Both the position numbers and the translations under genes were made by a program. A DNA stretch of 64,000 nt from Candidatus Binatia bacterium (GTDB lineage Bacteria; Desulfobacterota; Binatia; UBA12015), in the NCBI GenBank assembly GCA_029243485.1, contig JAQWRY010000086.1:558001-622000 (forward strand), written 5' to 3'. This document shows, in pieces, positions 33,357 to 41,716 of the stretch (position 1 is the first letter of the stretch; each line of letters opens with the position of its first letter). The notes beneath the pieces were generated by a model that saw only the letters and a list, made by a program, of their open reading frames with translations, had not been told where the DNA came from and made no database searches.

Positions 33357-34229
33357 GTGAGGCCTGGGGTCGACGTCGTTGTGCCCGTGTTCGAGGCGCG
33401 GGAACACGTGGGGCGCTGCATCGCGAGTGTTCTGCGGCACGCGGGAGGCGACTTTCGTCTCGTGATCGTAGACGACGCGAGCCCCACGCCGGAGCTGCGC
33501 GCCGACCTCGACCGGATTGCGAGCGAGCAGGACCGGGTCGTCCTGCTCCGCAATGACGTCAATCAAGGTTTCGTCGTCAGCGCGAACCGCGGCCTGCGCC
33601 ACGCGGATGGCCGCGACGTCGTGCTGCTCAACAGCGACACCATCGTGACCCGCGGCTTTCTTTCGAAGCTGACCGCCTGCGCCTACGAGGACGACGTCAC
33701 GGGCATCGTTTCCCCTCTCACGAACAACGGAACCGTTTGTAGTGTTCCGCGGTTCATGGAGGACAACGAGATCCCGGCTTCGCTCACCGTGGACCAGTTC
33801 GGAATCTTGATCGAGCGTGCGAGCCGCCGCCGCCGCCCCGACCTCGTGACCGCAGTTGGGTTCTGCATGTTCGTTCGTCACGACTTGATTGCGCGCATCG
33901 GATTTCTCGACGAGGAGAACTTTCCGCGTGGCTACGGTGAAGAGAACGACTACAGCGAGCGCGCGCGCGAGGCGGGGTATCGGATTCGACTCTGCGACGA
34001 CCTGTTCGTCGCGCATAGCGGAAGCGCCTCCTTCGGCGGCGAGACGAGCGAGCGTCAGAAGGCGCACAACGACGTGATCGGCCAGATGTACCCCACGTAT
34101 CATCAGCGGGTGCAGGAGTTCATCCGCGAAAACCCGCTCGCCGATCTGCATCGCGACATTCACTCCGAGTTGGACGGGTGGGAGCGAGCGGGCTTCTTCG
34201 GTCGGAAATTGCGCCTCCTCGGCCTCTGA
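33357..34229 (+). CDS. GT2 family glycosyltransferase
   Basis: 290 residues from GTG 33357 (MRPGVDVVVPVFEAREHVGR). GT-A fold: VIVDDASPTPE, then NRGLRHADGRDVVLLNSDTI with an N-S-D form of the DxD motif, and GYGEENDYSERAREAGYRIR with the ED acceptor motif. Similar to rhamnosyl- and O-antigen transferases. The stop is 7 nt before the GT4 gene, so both likely act on one surface glycan. No other polysaccharide cluster genes adjoin. Confidence 0.87.
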   Translation: MRPGVDVVVPVFEAREHVGRCIASVLRHAGGDFRLVIVDDASPTPELRADLDRIASEQDRVVLLRNDVNQGFVVSANRGLRHADGRDVVLLNSDTIVTRGFLSKLTACAYEDDVTGIVSPLTNNGTVCSVPRFMEDNEIPASLTVDQFGILIERASRRRRPDLVTAVGFCMFVRHDLIARIGFLDEENFPRGYGEENDYSERAREAGYRIRLCDDLFVAHSGSASFGGETSERQKAHNDVIGQMYPTYHQRVQEFIRENPLADLHRDIHSELDGWERAGFFGRKLRLLGL

Positions 34230-34236
34230 GCGACCG

Positions 34237-35544
34237 ATGCGAATCCTTCAGGTCTCCAACGGCTATCCGCATCGTGCCTACGGCGGGGTCGAGCTCCATA
34301 CCTATCGCGTCGTGGGGGCGTTGCGTCAGCGCGGGCACGACGTGTCGGTCTTTACGCGCCTCAGTGACCTCGCGCAGGTGGACGGCTCGATCGTCGACGA
34401 AGAGGTGGACGGCACCCCGGTTCGAAGCGTGGTCAACGACTTCAAGGCCGGAGCGTTTCGCGATCACTACCTGAGTGCGGGCGTGGCGGAGCGGTTTGGG
34501 GAGTACCTGAAGGAAGTCGATCCGGAGATCGTCCACTTCCAGCATTTGATCGGGCTGTCGGCGGATCTGCCAGCGATCGCGCGAGCGCACGGGGCTCGGG
34601 TCGTCGCGAGCGTGTTGGACTACTGGTACGTCTGCCAGCGCGTCATGTTCCAGCATCGAGACGGGACGCGGTGCGGCGGGCCGGCGCACCAGAGCTGTGT
34701 CGACTGTGTCCTCGGCGGATCCGCTCCGGCGCGAGGGTGGTTCGAACGCACCCGCGACCGCCTCCGTACGACGTCGGCGGACGTCGCGGCGATGGGTCCC
34801 GAATCAAATCGTCATCGGTTTCGCGCGTTGCGCGACGCACTCGCGACGTTTGAGCGGATGGATACGTGTGCGGACTTCGTCGTCGAGGAGTTCGCGCGCC
34901 AGGGCATGCCGTTCCCGATCAATCGGACGCGGGTGATCGCCCTGTCGGTCGACCGGGAGGGTTTCCCGCCGCCGACGCCCCCCGCGGATCTGCCGGTTCG
35001 TGAGGAGCGTCCTCTCCGCGTGGGCTTCGTGGGTCACTCCCTTCATCACAAGGGCCCGCACGTTCTCCTCGAAGCGCTTCGCCTGCTGCCCGGGCGGCCG
35101 ATCGAGGTGCAGTTTTGGGGGAAGCGCTGGCCGGATCATTCTTACGACGCGGGCTTTTCCGGGCTCCTAGAAAACGAGCCCCGCGCCGCCCATCGTGGCC
35201 GCTTCGCTGATGGTGAGCTTTCCCGGGTGCTGGGCGACGTCGACGTCCTGTGCGTGCCGTCGACTTGTCTGGAGACGTACGGTCTGGCGACGCGGGAGGC
35301 ATTCGTTGCGGGGCGTCCCGTCGTCACCAGCGACCGCGGGGCCCTGCCCGAATCGGTGCGCGACGGTGTAGATGGTCTGATCTTCCCCGGGGAAGATCCA
35401 TCCGCACTCGCCGCGGCCCTCGCGCGCCTGATCGACGAACCGGCGCTCCTTCCCGCCTTGGCGGCGGGCGCCACCGAGGCGTCGCAACGTGTGAAGTCCA
35501 TGGACCAGTACGCCGCGGAGATCGAGGAGTTCCTCTACCGCTGA
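34237..35544 (+). CDS. GT4 family glycosyltransferase
   Basis: 435 residues, GT-B fold. N-terminal MRILQVSNGYPHRAYGGVEL (acceptor domain loop), middle LRVGFVGHSLHHKGPHVLLE (start of the nucleotide-sugar domain), and CVPSTCLETYGLATREAFVA containing the E-x7-E motif. A cysteine-containing insertion (RCGGPAHQSCVDCVLGGSAP) is typical of a subgroup that works on O-antigen or capsule. It follows the GT2 gene by 7 nt. Sugar specificity unknown. Confidence 0.88.
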   Translation: MRILQVSNGYPHRAYGGVELHTYRVVGALRQRGHDVSVFTRLSDLAQVDGSIVDEEVDGTPVRSVVNDFKAGAFRDHYLSAGVAERFGEYLKEVDPEIVHFQHLIGLSADLPAIARAHGARVVASVLDYWYVCQRVMFQHRDGTRCGGPAHQSCVDCVLGGSAPARGWFERTRDRLRTTSADVAAMGPESNRHRFRALRDALATFERMDTCADFVVEEFARQGMPFPINRTRVIALSVDREGFPPPTPPADLPVREERPLRVGFVGHSLHHKGPHVLLEALRLLPGRPIEVQFWGKRWPDHSYDAGFSGLLENEPRAAHRGRFADGELSRVLGDVDVLCVPSTCLETYGLATREAFVAGRPVVTSDRGALPESVRDGVDGLIFPGEDPSALAAALARLIDEPALLPALAAGATEASQRVKSMDQYAAEIEEFLYR

Positions 35545-35592
35545 CACAGGTCTTGCTGGACTTCTTGTCTTCGGCGGTGGCAGATTCCGACG

Positions 35593-36324
35593 ATGCGTCG
35601 GATAGTCCTTCTCGTCGTGCTCGCTCTCGCGCCGGCGTGTTCTCGCACGACCGTGACGAGCGAGCCGTCGATTCTCGATTCCGTTGCGTGTGTGCGCAAC
35701 GAAGTCGCAGATGAGCGAGCGGGCTTGGATGTGTGGAACGAGACGATGGATCGTTTCGAGCGGGGCGACGCGGAGAACCCAACGGCCTCGACCCCCGTTG
35801 TCTTCGTCGGCAGCTCGAGCATCGTCTTCTGGCAGACGGTGAAGGACGACATGGCACCGCTGCCGGTGCTGAACCGAGGCTTTGGTGGCTCGGCGACGCG
35901 CCAGGCGACGCACAACGTCGAACGGATCGTGCTTCCTTATGATCCCCGTGCGGTCGTTCTGTACGAGGGAGACAATGACCTCGCCTTTGGGATGAGCGCC
36001 GACTGCGTGCTGCTCGACATGCAAGCCTTCGTCGAGAAGGTCCATGCCGGGAAGCCCGGTGTGCCGATTTACATCCTCGCGGTGAAGCCCTCGATTGCGC
36101 GCGCGCATCTCTGGGAAGAGTCGGTCCGAGCCAACGCCCTCATCGCTGCGTTGGCGGAAGAGGATCCGGAGGTCACGTTTATCGACGTGGCAACGCCGAT
36201 GTTCGATGAGGACGGGAAGTTGAACAAAGATCTCTTCGTTGCTGACGGGTTGCACATGAATGCCAAGGGCTACGCGATTTGGACCGAGGCGGTTCGACCG
36301 GTGCTTCTCGCCGATCTGAATTAG
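35593..36324 (+). CDS. GDSL/SGNH acylhydrolase lipoprotein
   Basis: 243 residues with lipoprotein signal (RRIVLLVVLALAPACS, lipobox APAC). Block I is VVFVGSSSIVFWQTV, the third block is ALVLYEGDND-like (RAVVLYEGDNDLAF, Asn), and the catalytic pair is VADGLHMNAKGYAIW (Asp and His). All four SGNH blocks are present. Esterase or lipase action on a membrane or glycan substrate in the periplasm is expected. ATG 35593 lies 48 nt after the GT4 stop. Confidence 0.87.
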   Translation: MRRIVLLVVLALAPACSRTTVTSEPSILDSVACVRNEVADERAGLDVWNETMDRFERGDAENPTASTPVVFVGSSSIVFWQTVKDDMAPLPVLNRGFGGSATRQATHNVERIVLPYDPRAVVLYEGDNDLAFGMSADCVLLDMQAFVEKVHAGKPGVPIYILAVKPSIARAHLWEESVRANALIAALAEEDPEVTFIDVATPMFDEDGKLNKDLFVADGLHMNAKGYAIWTEAVRPVLLADLN

Positions 36325-36333
36325 GAGCGAGCT

Positions 36334-37044
36334 GTGTCGGAATCGAAAGCGGGAGTCTGTGTCGTTACGGGTGTCGGGCCGGGGACGGGAGCGGCGTTGT
36401 GTCGTCGTTTCGCCAAAGGAGGGTACGCCGTTGCGATGCTCGCGCGGTCGGAGGAGCGGCTCCGGGAGCTCGAGTCCGAGGTCGCGGGCAGCCGGGCGTA
36501 CCCTACCGACGTGACGGATCCCGATGCGATCCGCGCGACGTTCGAGAAGATCCGCAAGGAGATGGGACCGATCCAGGTTCTCCTCCACAACGCGGGCAAC
36601 GCGAGCTTCGGTGACTTCTCGACGATCAGCGAGGACCAGTTCGAGGCGGCGTGGCGGATCAACAGCCTCGCTCTGCTCGTGTGTGGCCAAGAAGCGGCCC
36701 GGGACATGGTCGAGCAAGGAAGTGGTGCGATCCTAGTCACGGGTGCCACCGCGTCACTGCGCGGGGGTGAGATGTTCGCGGCCTTCGCGCCCGCCAAGGC
36801 CGCGCAGCGTTCTCTCGCACAGTCGATGGCGCGTCACCTCGGCGCGAAGGGAGTGCACGTCGCGTACGTGGTGGTCGACGGCGTCATCGACATGCCGACG
36901 ACGCGCCAGTTCATGCCGGATCGTCCCGACGAGAAATTCCTCGCACCCGCCTCGATCGCCGAGACGTTCTTTCAGGTCGCTCACCAGGAGAAGTCGGCCT
37001 GGACGTTCGAGCTCGACGTCCGACCGTACGGCGAGAGCTGGTAA
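36334..37044 (+). CDS. SDR-family oxidoreductase lacking the catalytic Tyr
   Basis: 236 residues from GTG 36334, with TAGGAG 10 nt upstream. The cofactor motif is TGVGPGTGAALCRRF and the NNAG position reads HNAGNASFG. The catalytic YxxxK motif is replaced by Phe151-Ala-Pro-Ala-Lys155 (AAFAPAKAAQRS), and the preceding Ser position appears to be Ala/Thr (VTGATASLRGG). A known subgroup shares GATASLRGG with FAxAK. Redox activity by the usual mechanism is doubtful. It directly follows the GDSL lipoprotein gene. Confidence 0.83.
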   Translation: MSESKAGVCVVTGVGPGTGAALCRRFAKGGYAVAMLARSEERLRELESEVAGSRAYPTDVTDPDAIRATFEKIRKEMGPIQVLLHNAGNASFGDFSTISEDQFEAAWRINSLALLVCGQEAARDMVEQGSGAILVTGATASLRGGEMFAAFAPAKAAQRSLAQSMARHLGAKGVHVAYVVVDGVIDMPTTRQFMPDRPDEKFLAPASIAETFFQVAHQEKSAWTFELDVRPYGESW

Positions 37045-37055
37045 GCTGGGGGCTG

Positions 37056-37514
37056 CTAGCTCCCGATGCGCCGGAGCTGGTAGATGTTTTTCGTGATCGC
37101 CACGACCTCGCCGGTTTCGTCCTTGAGTTCGCACTCCCACTCGTAGTCGGCCTTGCCGTCGCGCTCGGCTCGTTCGGCAATTTCGGCGGCGTCCTTCGGA
37201 TCGAGCCGGACCTCGACCGTAATGTCGGTCTTGGCTGGGCGACGGAAGCGGATGCTCATGTCCCTCACGATCGGGTAGAAGCGCGTTGCGTCGAAGGACG
37301 TCGCGAAGATCGCGCCCCCGGGCAGCTCGGCCAACGTGAACAGGGAGCCCGCGTACATGATCTGGACGTGGTTGATGTTCGGTTCGAAGGGCATCTTCAT
37401 TTTCACGTAGCCCTTGTCGATCTCCACGACCTCGATGCCGGTGCGGGCGACGGCGGGGATGCCGGTGGCGAGGGACTTCTTGAGCTTGCCCTTCAATTCT
37501 TCGGTGAGTTCCAT
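37056..37514 (-). CDS. hotdog-fold thioesterase (DUF4442/PaaI-like)
   Basis: 152 residues. A hotdog fold is indicated by IDKGYVKMKMPFEPNINHVQ, then MYAGSLFTLAELPGGAIFAT (central helix) and YPIVRDMSIRFRRPAKTDIT. Most similar to the YiiD C-terminal/DUF4442 group of putative acyl-CoA thioesterases. It is convergent with the SDR. Substrate unknown; a catalytic Asp/Asn in the central helix is not obvious. Confidence 0.78.
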   Translation of the reverse strand: MELTEELKGKLKKSLATGIPAVARTGIEVVEIDKGYVKMKMPFEPNINHVQIMYAGSLFTLAELPGGAIFATSFDATRFYPIVRDMSIRFRRPAKTDITVEVRLDPKDAAEIAERAERDGKADYEWECELKDETGEVVAITKNIYQLRRIGS

Positions 37515-37622
37515 GGATGGATCTTCGCTTCTGGGAGGTTCGCTTTCCAGGGGTCGACGGGACGGGTACCCGCGTAGTACCTAGCTCTTCCTAAACCGCT
37601 CCCGTTCGGGACAGCCCATCGG

Positions 37623-38246
37623 ATGGTTCTCATGAAGATCACGCACCACGCCCTGCTCGTTTCCCTCGCCGTACTGCTCGCTCCGCCCGCTCTGGCGCAA
37701 GAGGAGAAGGCGCCCGAGCCGATTGCCGGGGTTGCCGAGGCACTGCAGGAGGGCGAGGACGGCGCCGAGCCCGAGGCGGAACCGACGCCGGCCGTGAAGA
37801 GCTTCGATTGTGCCGTGGACATCGCCGGGGAGCGGTGCACGGTCCCTCTCAGCGAAGGGGATACGGTCGACGGGGCAGTCGCCTACAAGGCGCACACCGG
37901 CAAATGGGTAGATTTCGGCTGGGGCCCGTTCAACACGGAGGGGCAGGCCCACGGGTGTGACTGGGTTCTTTCCTTCCCCGATCGTCTCGTCGAAGAGCGT
38001 GGTTGCTTCGAAGCCGGCAAGCGGCACGGTCCGTGGGAGACGTGTCGACTTCGTTTGGATCCGAACGGCGGGGGTGTCGGCCCGGCGCCCGCGAAGTGCC
38101 CGACTACCGAGTACGAGATGGGTGTCATCGTCGTGAAGGCGAAGGAGCCCGACCCCGAGCTCGCCGAAGAGGATGCGGACGGCGACGAGGCGGTTGCGCC
38201 CCAGAAGGGTGTGAAGCCCGAGACCGACAAGCCCTCCGATTCGTAG
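37623..38246 (+). CDS. secreted protein with one MORN-like motif
   Basis: 207 residues, or 204 from the second ATG at 37632. A signal peptide (KITHHALLVSLAVLLAPPAL, cleavage near AQA/QEE) is followed by an acidic Pro/Glu linker and a cysteine-containing core (FDCAVDIAGERCTVPLSEGD), then RGCFEAGKRHGPWETCRLRL. The segment GKRHGPWE resembles MORN_2 (YwqK-type) repeats. The C-terminus is acidic and low-complexity. The four or more Cys suggest disulfides in the periplasm. No specific function recognised. Confidence 0.65.
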   Translation: MVLMKITHHALLVSLAVLLAPPALAQEEKAPEPIAGVAEALQEGEDGAEPEAEPTPAVKSFDCAVDIAGERCTVPLSEGDTVDGAVAYKAHTGKWVDFGWGPFNTEGQAHGCDWVLSFPDRLVEERGCFEAGKRHGPWETCRLRLDPNGGGVGPAPAKCPTTEYEMGVIVVKAKEPDPELAEEDADGDEAVAPQKGVKPETDKPSDS

Positions 38247-38299
38247 TTCCTCATCCGTGTTCGCGAGGCGGTTGTGGGCGGCGGTGCTTCCCGCTTAGG

Positions 38300-38514
38300 C
38301 TCGCGCGATGGAAGCGTCCGAGCGGCCCGGGCGCGCGTCTCGCCGCCGAGGAAGTCCTGGAGCGCGCGCGAACGTTCTTCGCCGGCCACGCCGGGGCTGC
38401 ACTGTCGTGCTGCGAGCCCACGCGGACGACGACCTCGCGGCAGCGGCTCGCACCTCGGATCTGAGCGAGCACGCTTCTGAGGGGACGTTGGTTAGTCTCG
38501 CGAATTTCGTTTAG
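38300..38514 (+). pseudogene. possible GNAT acetyltransferase N-terminal remnant
   Basis: Two frames joined by a shift near 38385 read GARLAAEEVLERARTFFAGH and RRGCTVVLRAHADDDLAAAA, then RTSDLSEHASEGTLVSLANF and TAG. This resembles the start of GNAT proteins (RGYTVWVRAHADADLxAA). The remaining acetyl-CoA-binding part is missing. The rest of the 366 bases between the flanking genes shows only a short direct repeat. Confidence 0.35.
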
Positions 38515-38570
38515 TCGCGAGCGCCGAACCTCCCAAACCAAGCCGAAGTTCCACCGCGACTCACCAACCT

Positions 38571-38607
38571 CCCCTCGAGAGGAGCTAACGTCCCCTCGAG
38601 AGGAGCT
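38571..38607 (+). repeat. tandem 16-bp direct repeat carrying Shine-Dalgarno sites
   Basis: CCCCTCGAGAGGAGCT occurs at 38571-38586 and again at 38592-38607, a 21-bp period. Each copy contains AGGAG, and the second copy supplies the ribosome binding site 8 nt before ATG 38613. Probably a local duplication of the leader. Confidence 0.7.
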
Positions 38608-38612
38608 CTGAA

Positions 38613-39018
38613 ATGCAAAAGGTTTACGGGGCCCTGACCGGGCTCGTCTGTGTCTCCTGGGGTGCTTCGGGCATCATGGGTCTGACGGGAGCCGAGCAGA
38701 TCATGGAGGGCCTGGCCGCCCTCGGATATCCGGCCTACGTCGCGACGATTCTGGGTGTCTGGAAGCTCCGGGCGGCGGTGGTGCTGCTCGCGCCCGGTCT
38801 CCCCCTGATCAAAGAATGGTGCTATTCTGGGCTGTTTTTCGACCTCACGGGGGCTCTCGCCTCCCACCTATCTGAACGGGGACGCGCCAGCGGATCTGCT
38901 GCCGCGGCTGATCGTTCTGGCGCTCGTGACCGGGTCCTATGCCCTCCGGCCGGCGGACCGCTGGCTGGTCTGGCGAGGGGCGGACTACCCGGTTGCTGAA
39001 GGTCGGGAGCCCGGGTAG
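38613..39018 (+). pseudogene. DoxX-like small membrane protein with a 3' frameshift
   Basis: The first frame from ATG 38613 reads MQKVYGALTGLVCVSWGASG, then ALGYPAYVATILGVWKLRAA and FDLTGALASHLS, a DoxX/DoxD-like four-helix membrane protein. After about 38871 that frame becomes Arg/Gly/Ala-rich. A second frame continues properly: NGDAPADLLPRLIVLALVTG, then SYALRPADRWLVWRG, ending TAG at 39018. One extra base in TATCTGAACGGGG explains it. As written, the last helix is lost (stop at 38999). Confidence 0.7.
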
Positions 39019-39117
39019 GTTGCCTGGATCGGTGGCCTGCCGCTCGGCGGGCCGACTTCTGCCCAGCACCAGCATCAGGATTGGTGCCCGGGGCCCTGTT
39101 TGAGAGGAAAAAAGCAC

Positions 39118-40050
39118 ATGAAGCTCACGTTTCGTTCGACGGCTATCGCCGCGTGCGCTGGCCTGATGGTCGCTGCGCTGTCGTTTACTCCGGCTGCTGC
39201 CCAGGGGGATCGCAACGCGAAGATCCTCGGAAATCTGAAACTCAACATGCCTCAGCTGGGGGACATGACCCCGGAGATGGGCGCCATCACCCCGAGTGGG
39301 ATCGAAGGCCTCGACCAGGGTTCGTTCACCGTGCGTGGCCGCCCGTACACCTTCCTCGTCACCTCCGACGACAAGAAGCTGTGGCTCCTCCAAGGCGACG
39401 CCATGGACGTGAGTAAGGGTGAGGCAGAGATCAAGGTCGCGCTCGCAAAGCGCGAGGAGGAGAAGAAGAAGGAAGCCGCCGAGCGCACCCAGAAGCTCGC
39501 TGCTTCGCTCGAGGGCCGTCCGTTCCGGGGCAAGGCCGACGCGGAGGTCACGATCGTCGAGTTCTCCGACTTCCAATGCCCGTACTGTACGCGCGGTGCC
39601 AACACGGTCGACCAGATCCTCGAGAAGTACCCGGACGACGTGAAGTTCGTCTTCCAGCACTTCCCGCTGAACTTCCACCCGTGGGCCAAGCCCGCCGCAA
39701 TCGCTGCGAACTGCGCGGGCAACCAGGACCAGGAAGCGTTCTGGGTTCTGCACGACGCCTACTTCAAGAACCAGAAGGCGCTCAAGCCCGAGAACGTCGT
39801 GGCCAACAGCAAGGATTACTTGAAGGGCAGCAAGGTCGACGTTGCTGTCTGGGAGAAGTGCGCGGGCGACACGAACTCGGCCGAGTACAAAGCCGAGGCC
39901 GCCAAGGTCGATGCGGACATGAAGTTCGGCCAGTCCATGGGCGTCTCCGGGACGCCGGGCTTCTTTGTGAACGGCGAGTTCCTGAACGGGGCGCAGCCGA
40001 TCACCGCGTTCGTTCCGCTGATCGAGAAGGCGAAGCAGTCCGGCTCCTGA
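39118..40050 (+). CDS. DsbA-family thioredoxin-fold oxidoreductase
   Basis: 310 residues from ATG 39118 (GAGAGGA upstream). Signal peptide (KLTFRSTAIAACAGLMVAAL, cleavage after AAAQ), then an N-terminal dimerisation-like region, a charged helix (KREEEKKKEAAERTQKL) and a DsbA-type domain with CPYC (Cys154, Cys157) in FSDFQCPYCTRG. The cis-Pro loop is SGTPGFFVNGEFL. Thiol-disulfide oxidase or isomerase in the periplasm, close to BdbD/DsbG-like proteins. It could serve the secreted cysteine-rich proteins or cytochromes encoded nearby. A strong terminator follows. Confidence 0.9.
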   Translation: MKLTFRSTAIAACAGLMVAALSFTPAAAQGDRNAKILGNLKLNMPQLGDMTPEMGAITPSGIEGLDQGSFTVRGRPYTFLVTSDDKKLWLLQGDAMDVSKGEAEIKVALAKREEEKKKEAAERTQKLAASLEGRPFRGKADAEVTIVEFSDFQCPYCTRGANTVDQILEKYPDDVKFVFQHFPLNFHPWAKPAAIAANCAGNQDQEAFWVLHDAYFKNQKALKPENVVANSKDYLKGSKVDVAVWEKCAGDTNSAEYKAEAAKVDADMKFGQSMGVSGTPGFFVNGEFLNGAQPITAFVPLIEKAKQSGS

Positions 40051-40071
40051 TCGGACGCATCTGAAGAAAAT

Positions 40072-40103
40072 GGGGGACGCACTTCGGTGCGTCCCCCATT
40101 TTT
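40072..40103. terminator. bidirectional Rho-independent terminator
   Basis: Perfect stem GGGGGACGCAC (40072-40082), UUCG-type tetraloop TTCG, and GTGCGTCCCCC (40087-40097), followed by ATTTTTG and preceded by GAAAAT. It therefore works from both sides, between the convergent dsbA-like and tetR genes. Confidence 0.93.
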
Positions 40104-40129
40104 GTTTCTGGATCCCGCGGCTCGTGACG

Positions 40130-40765
40130 CTAGCGGTTCGACCGTAGTCCGCGGGTCACCGTGGAGAGCACGCGCAGCCACACGTCGATGGCTTCTTCGC
40201 GCTCGACCTCGCCGGCGCGCACGCGCGCGTGGAGGGTGTTGAGGAGATACAGACCGGCTTCCATTGCCACGTCCGCCTCGAGTTTCGTCATGCCGATGGC
40301 TCGCAGGGGCTGGTGCCAGCGCACGTCGTACTCCTGACGAAACGTCTTTGCGTGGTCTTTGATCTCGCGGCCGAGGTTCGGAGTCGACCGAAGGATGAGG
40401 CCCGCTGGACCCATCAGGTCGAGGCCCTCCCAGATCAAAGCCGTCAGCGCCCGCGAGGCAGGCGGGATCTTGCCTTCCGGAGTTTCGACGAACCCTCGTA
40501 TGCCCTCGTCGATCAGCTCAGCCGAGAGGGCTCCCATCTGCCGGTAGTACTCGGTGAGAACCGCCATGAGGAGATCCTCGCGACGCGGGAAGTACCGGTA
40601 GAAGAGCGTCCGTCCGCAGCCCGCCATCTCGGCGACGCGGGGGACACGGACCGCCTCGACACCTCCCTCGACGATCAGTTGTTGCGCGATCTCGATGAAT
40701 TGCCTCCGTCGGCGTTCGCCGGCGGTCCCAGTTGCGCTTGTCGCTGCGGTGGATTCGTCGGTCAT
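40130..40765 (-). CDS. TetR/AcrR family transcriptional regulator
   Basis: 211 residues. N-terminal HTH: RRRRQFIEIAQQLIVEGGVE, then VRVPRVAEMAGCGRTLFYRY and FPRREDLLMAVL, the standard TetR pattern. The C-terminal helical ligand domain has TALIWEGLDLMGPAGLILRS and LEADVAMEAGLYLLNTLHAR. It should repress target genes until it binds a small ligand. The target is not evident; the 78-bp upstream gap separates it from the LpxL-like gene on the same strand. Confidence 0.88.
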   Translation of the reverse strand: MTDESTAATSATGTAGERRRRQFIEIAQQLIVEGGVEAVRVPRVAEMAGCGRTLFYRYFPRREDLLMAVLTEYYRQMGALSAELIDEGIRGFVETPEGKIPPASRALTALIWEGLDLMGPAGLILRSTPNLGREIKDHAKTFRQEYDVRWHQPLRAIGMTKLEADVAMEAGLYLLNTLHARVRAGEVEREEAIDVWLRVLSTVTRGLRSNR

Positions 40766-40843
40766 GGCGCGTCTCTTCCGATGCTTGACGAATTGTAAGT
40801 CGTCCCCATTCTCTGTCTCGAGGAAAAAGGTTCGATGTCTGGT

Positions 40844-41716
40844 CTATACCTCCGCGGCCTCCGCGAATAGGCAATCAGCGTCGAGCCAGCCCTGCCAGGT
40901 CCAGGGGCGCGTCCGGATCACCCTCTCACAGGTCTGTAGAACGTCCGCCAAGAGAGCTTCCGGTTCCGAGCCGCGAGCGCGGGCATGGAATTCCAGTACG
41001 CGCCGATCGTCTTCGATCCGGCCGTCGTACGGAATCACCGGCGCGTCGTGCTTCGCCGCGAGCCGTAGAAGGCCTACCGGAAGCTGAAGAGGCCGGCCGA
41101 GGAGCGTGGCCGACGTGTGATCGCGAAGCTCGAACGCGGCGGGAGAGACATCGAGGAGGGCTACGACGACTCCACCGTCGCCCAGATGGCGGTCGAGCGC
41201 ACCGCGAGTGCGCGGGCCGGGCTTGATGAACGGTGGGCTCAGGTGCCGCTCGAGGTAGCGCATTCGCATGTTCTGCATCGCCGCGTCGTAACCCTTCAAA
41301 CGCTCGCGCGGAGGAACGTGAAGGAACGTCGGCGTGAACCCCCGCGCGCGAAGGACGTCGAAGACGCGGAAGCCGCCGGAGAAATGGAAGGACGTCACCA
41401 CTGCCGGCCCTGAGGCCGGGAGGTTCTCGGCTCCGACGACCCGCGTCGAAGCCAGGCGGCGGGAGTCGCTCCAGGCCACCGAAGTCACTGCGTCGAGATC
41501 GTCGCAGGCCATCTCGGCCACGAAGGCGTCGCCGGCCGCTGCGGCGAGGTGTTCGTCGCCGAGGAGGTCGCGGGCCTTCTGCGTGACGACGCTGCCGAGC
41601 CATCGCCGACGGTCCCCGCCGAGCACGGGAGTCAGGCGCCGGGTGAGCGCGTACCCGGCCTGACTTGGGAGTATGGCCGCCGCGCGCCGTAGGAGCAGGT
41701 CGGACGATTCAAACAT
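40844..41716 (-). CDS. LpxL/HtrB-like lysophospholipid acyltransferase
   Basis: 290 residues from ATG 41716, overlapping the upstream stop by one base (TGATG). The pattern ENLPASGPAVVTSFHFSGGF, then FLHVPPRERLKGYDAAMQNM and LDVSPAAFELRDHTSATLLG, with PVIPYDGRIEDDRRVLEF, matches late lipid A acyltransferases. The HxxxxD/E motif reads His-Phe-Ser-Gly-Gly-Phe, so the acidic residue is missing at the usual spacing. It may act on a different lipid or be inactive. The frame is open further upstream, but this is out of register with the neighbour gene. Confidence 0.75.
   Translation of the reverse strand: MFESSDLLLRRAAAILPSQAGYALTRRLTPVLGGDRRRWLGSVVTQKARDLLGDEHLAAAAGDAFVAEMACDDLDAVTSVAWSDSRRLASTRVVGAENLPASGPAVVTSFHFSGGFRVFDVLRARGFTPTFLHVPPRERLKGYDAAMQNMRMRYLERHLSPPFIKPGPRTRGALDRHLGDGGVVVALLDVSPAAFELRDHTSATLLGRPLQLPVGLLRLAAKHDAPVIPYDGRIEDDRRVLEFHARARGSEPEALLADVLQTCERVIRTRPWTWQGWLDADCLFAEAAEV

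Noticed and set aside
31184-33562. A single 792-residue minus-strand open frame
   Set aside because: Only the part from 32116 onwards has cytochrome and cNMP motifs. The upstream part overlaps the tetrahaem gene in another frame and lies opposite the monohaem cytochrome, and is Arg/Pro-rich.
38571-38607. Direct repeat considered as a CRISPR or integration site
   Set aside because: Only two copies with a 5-bp spacer, no leader or cas genes, and one copy serves as the ribosome binding site of the DoxX-like gene.
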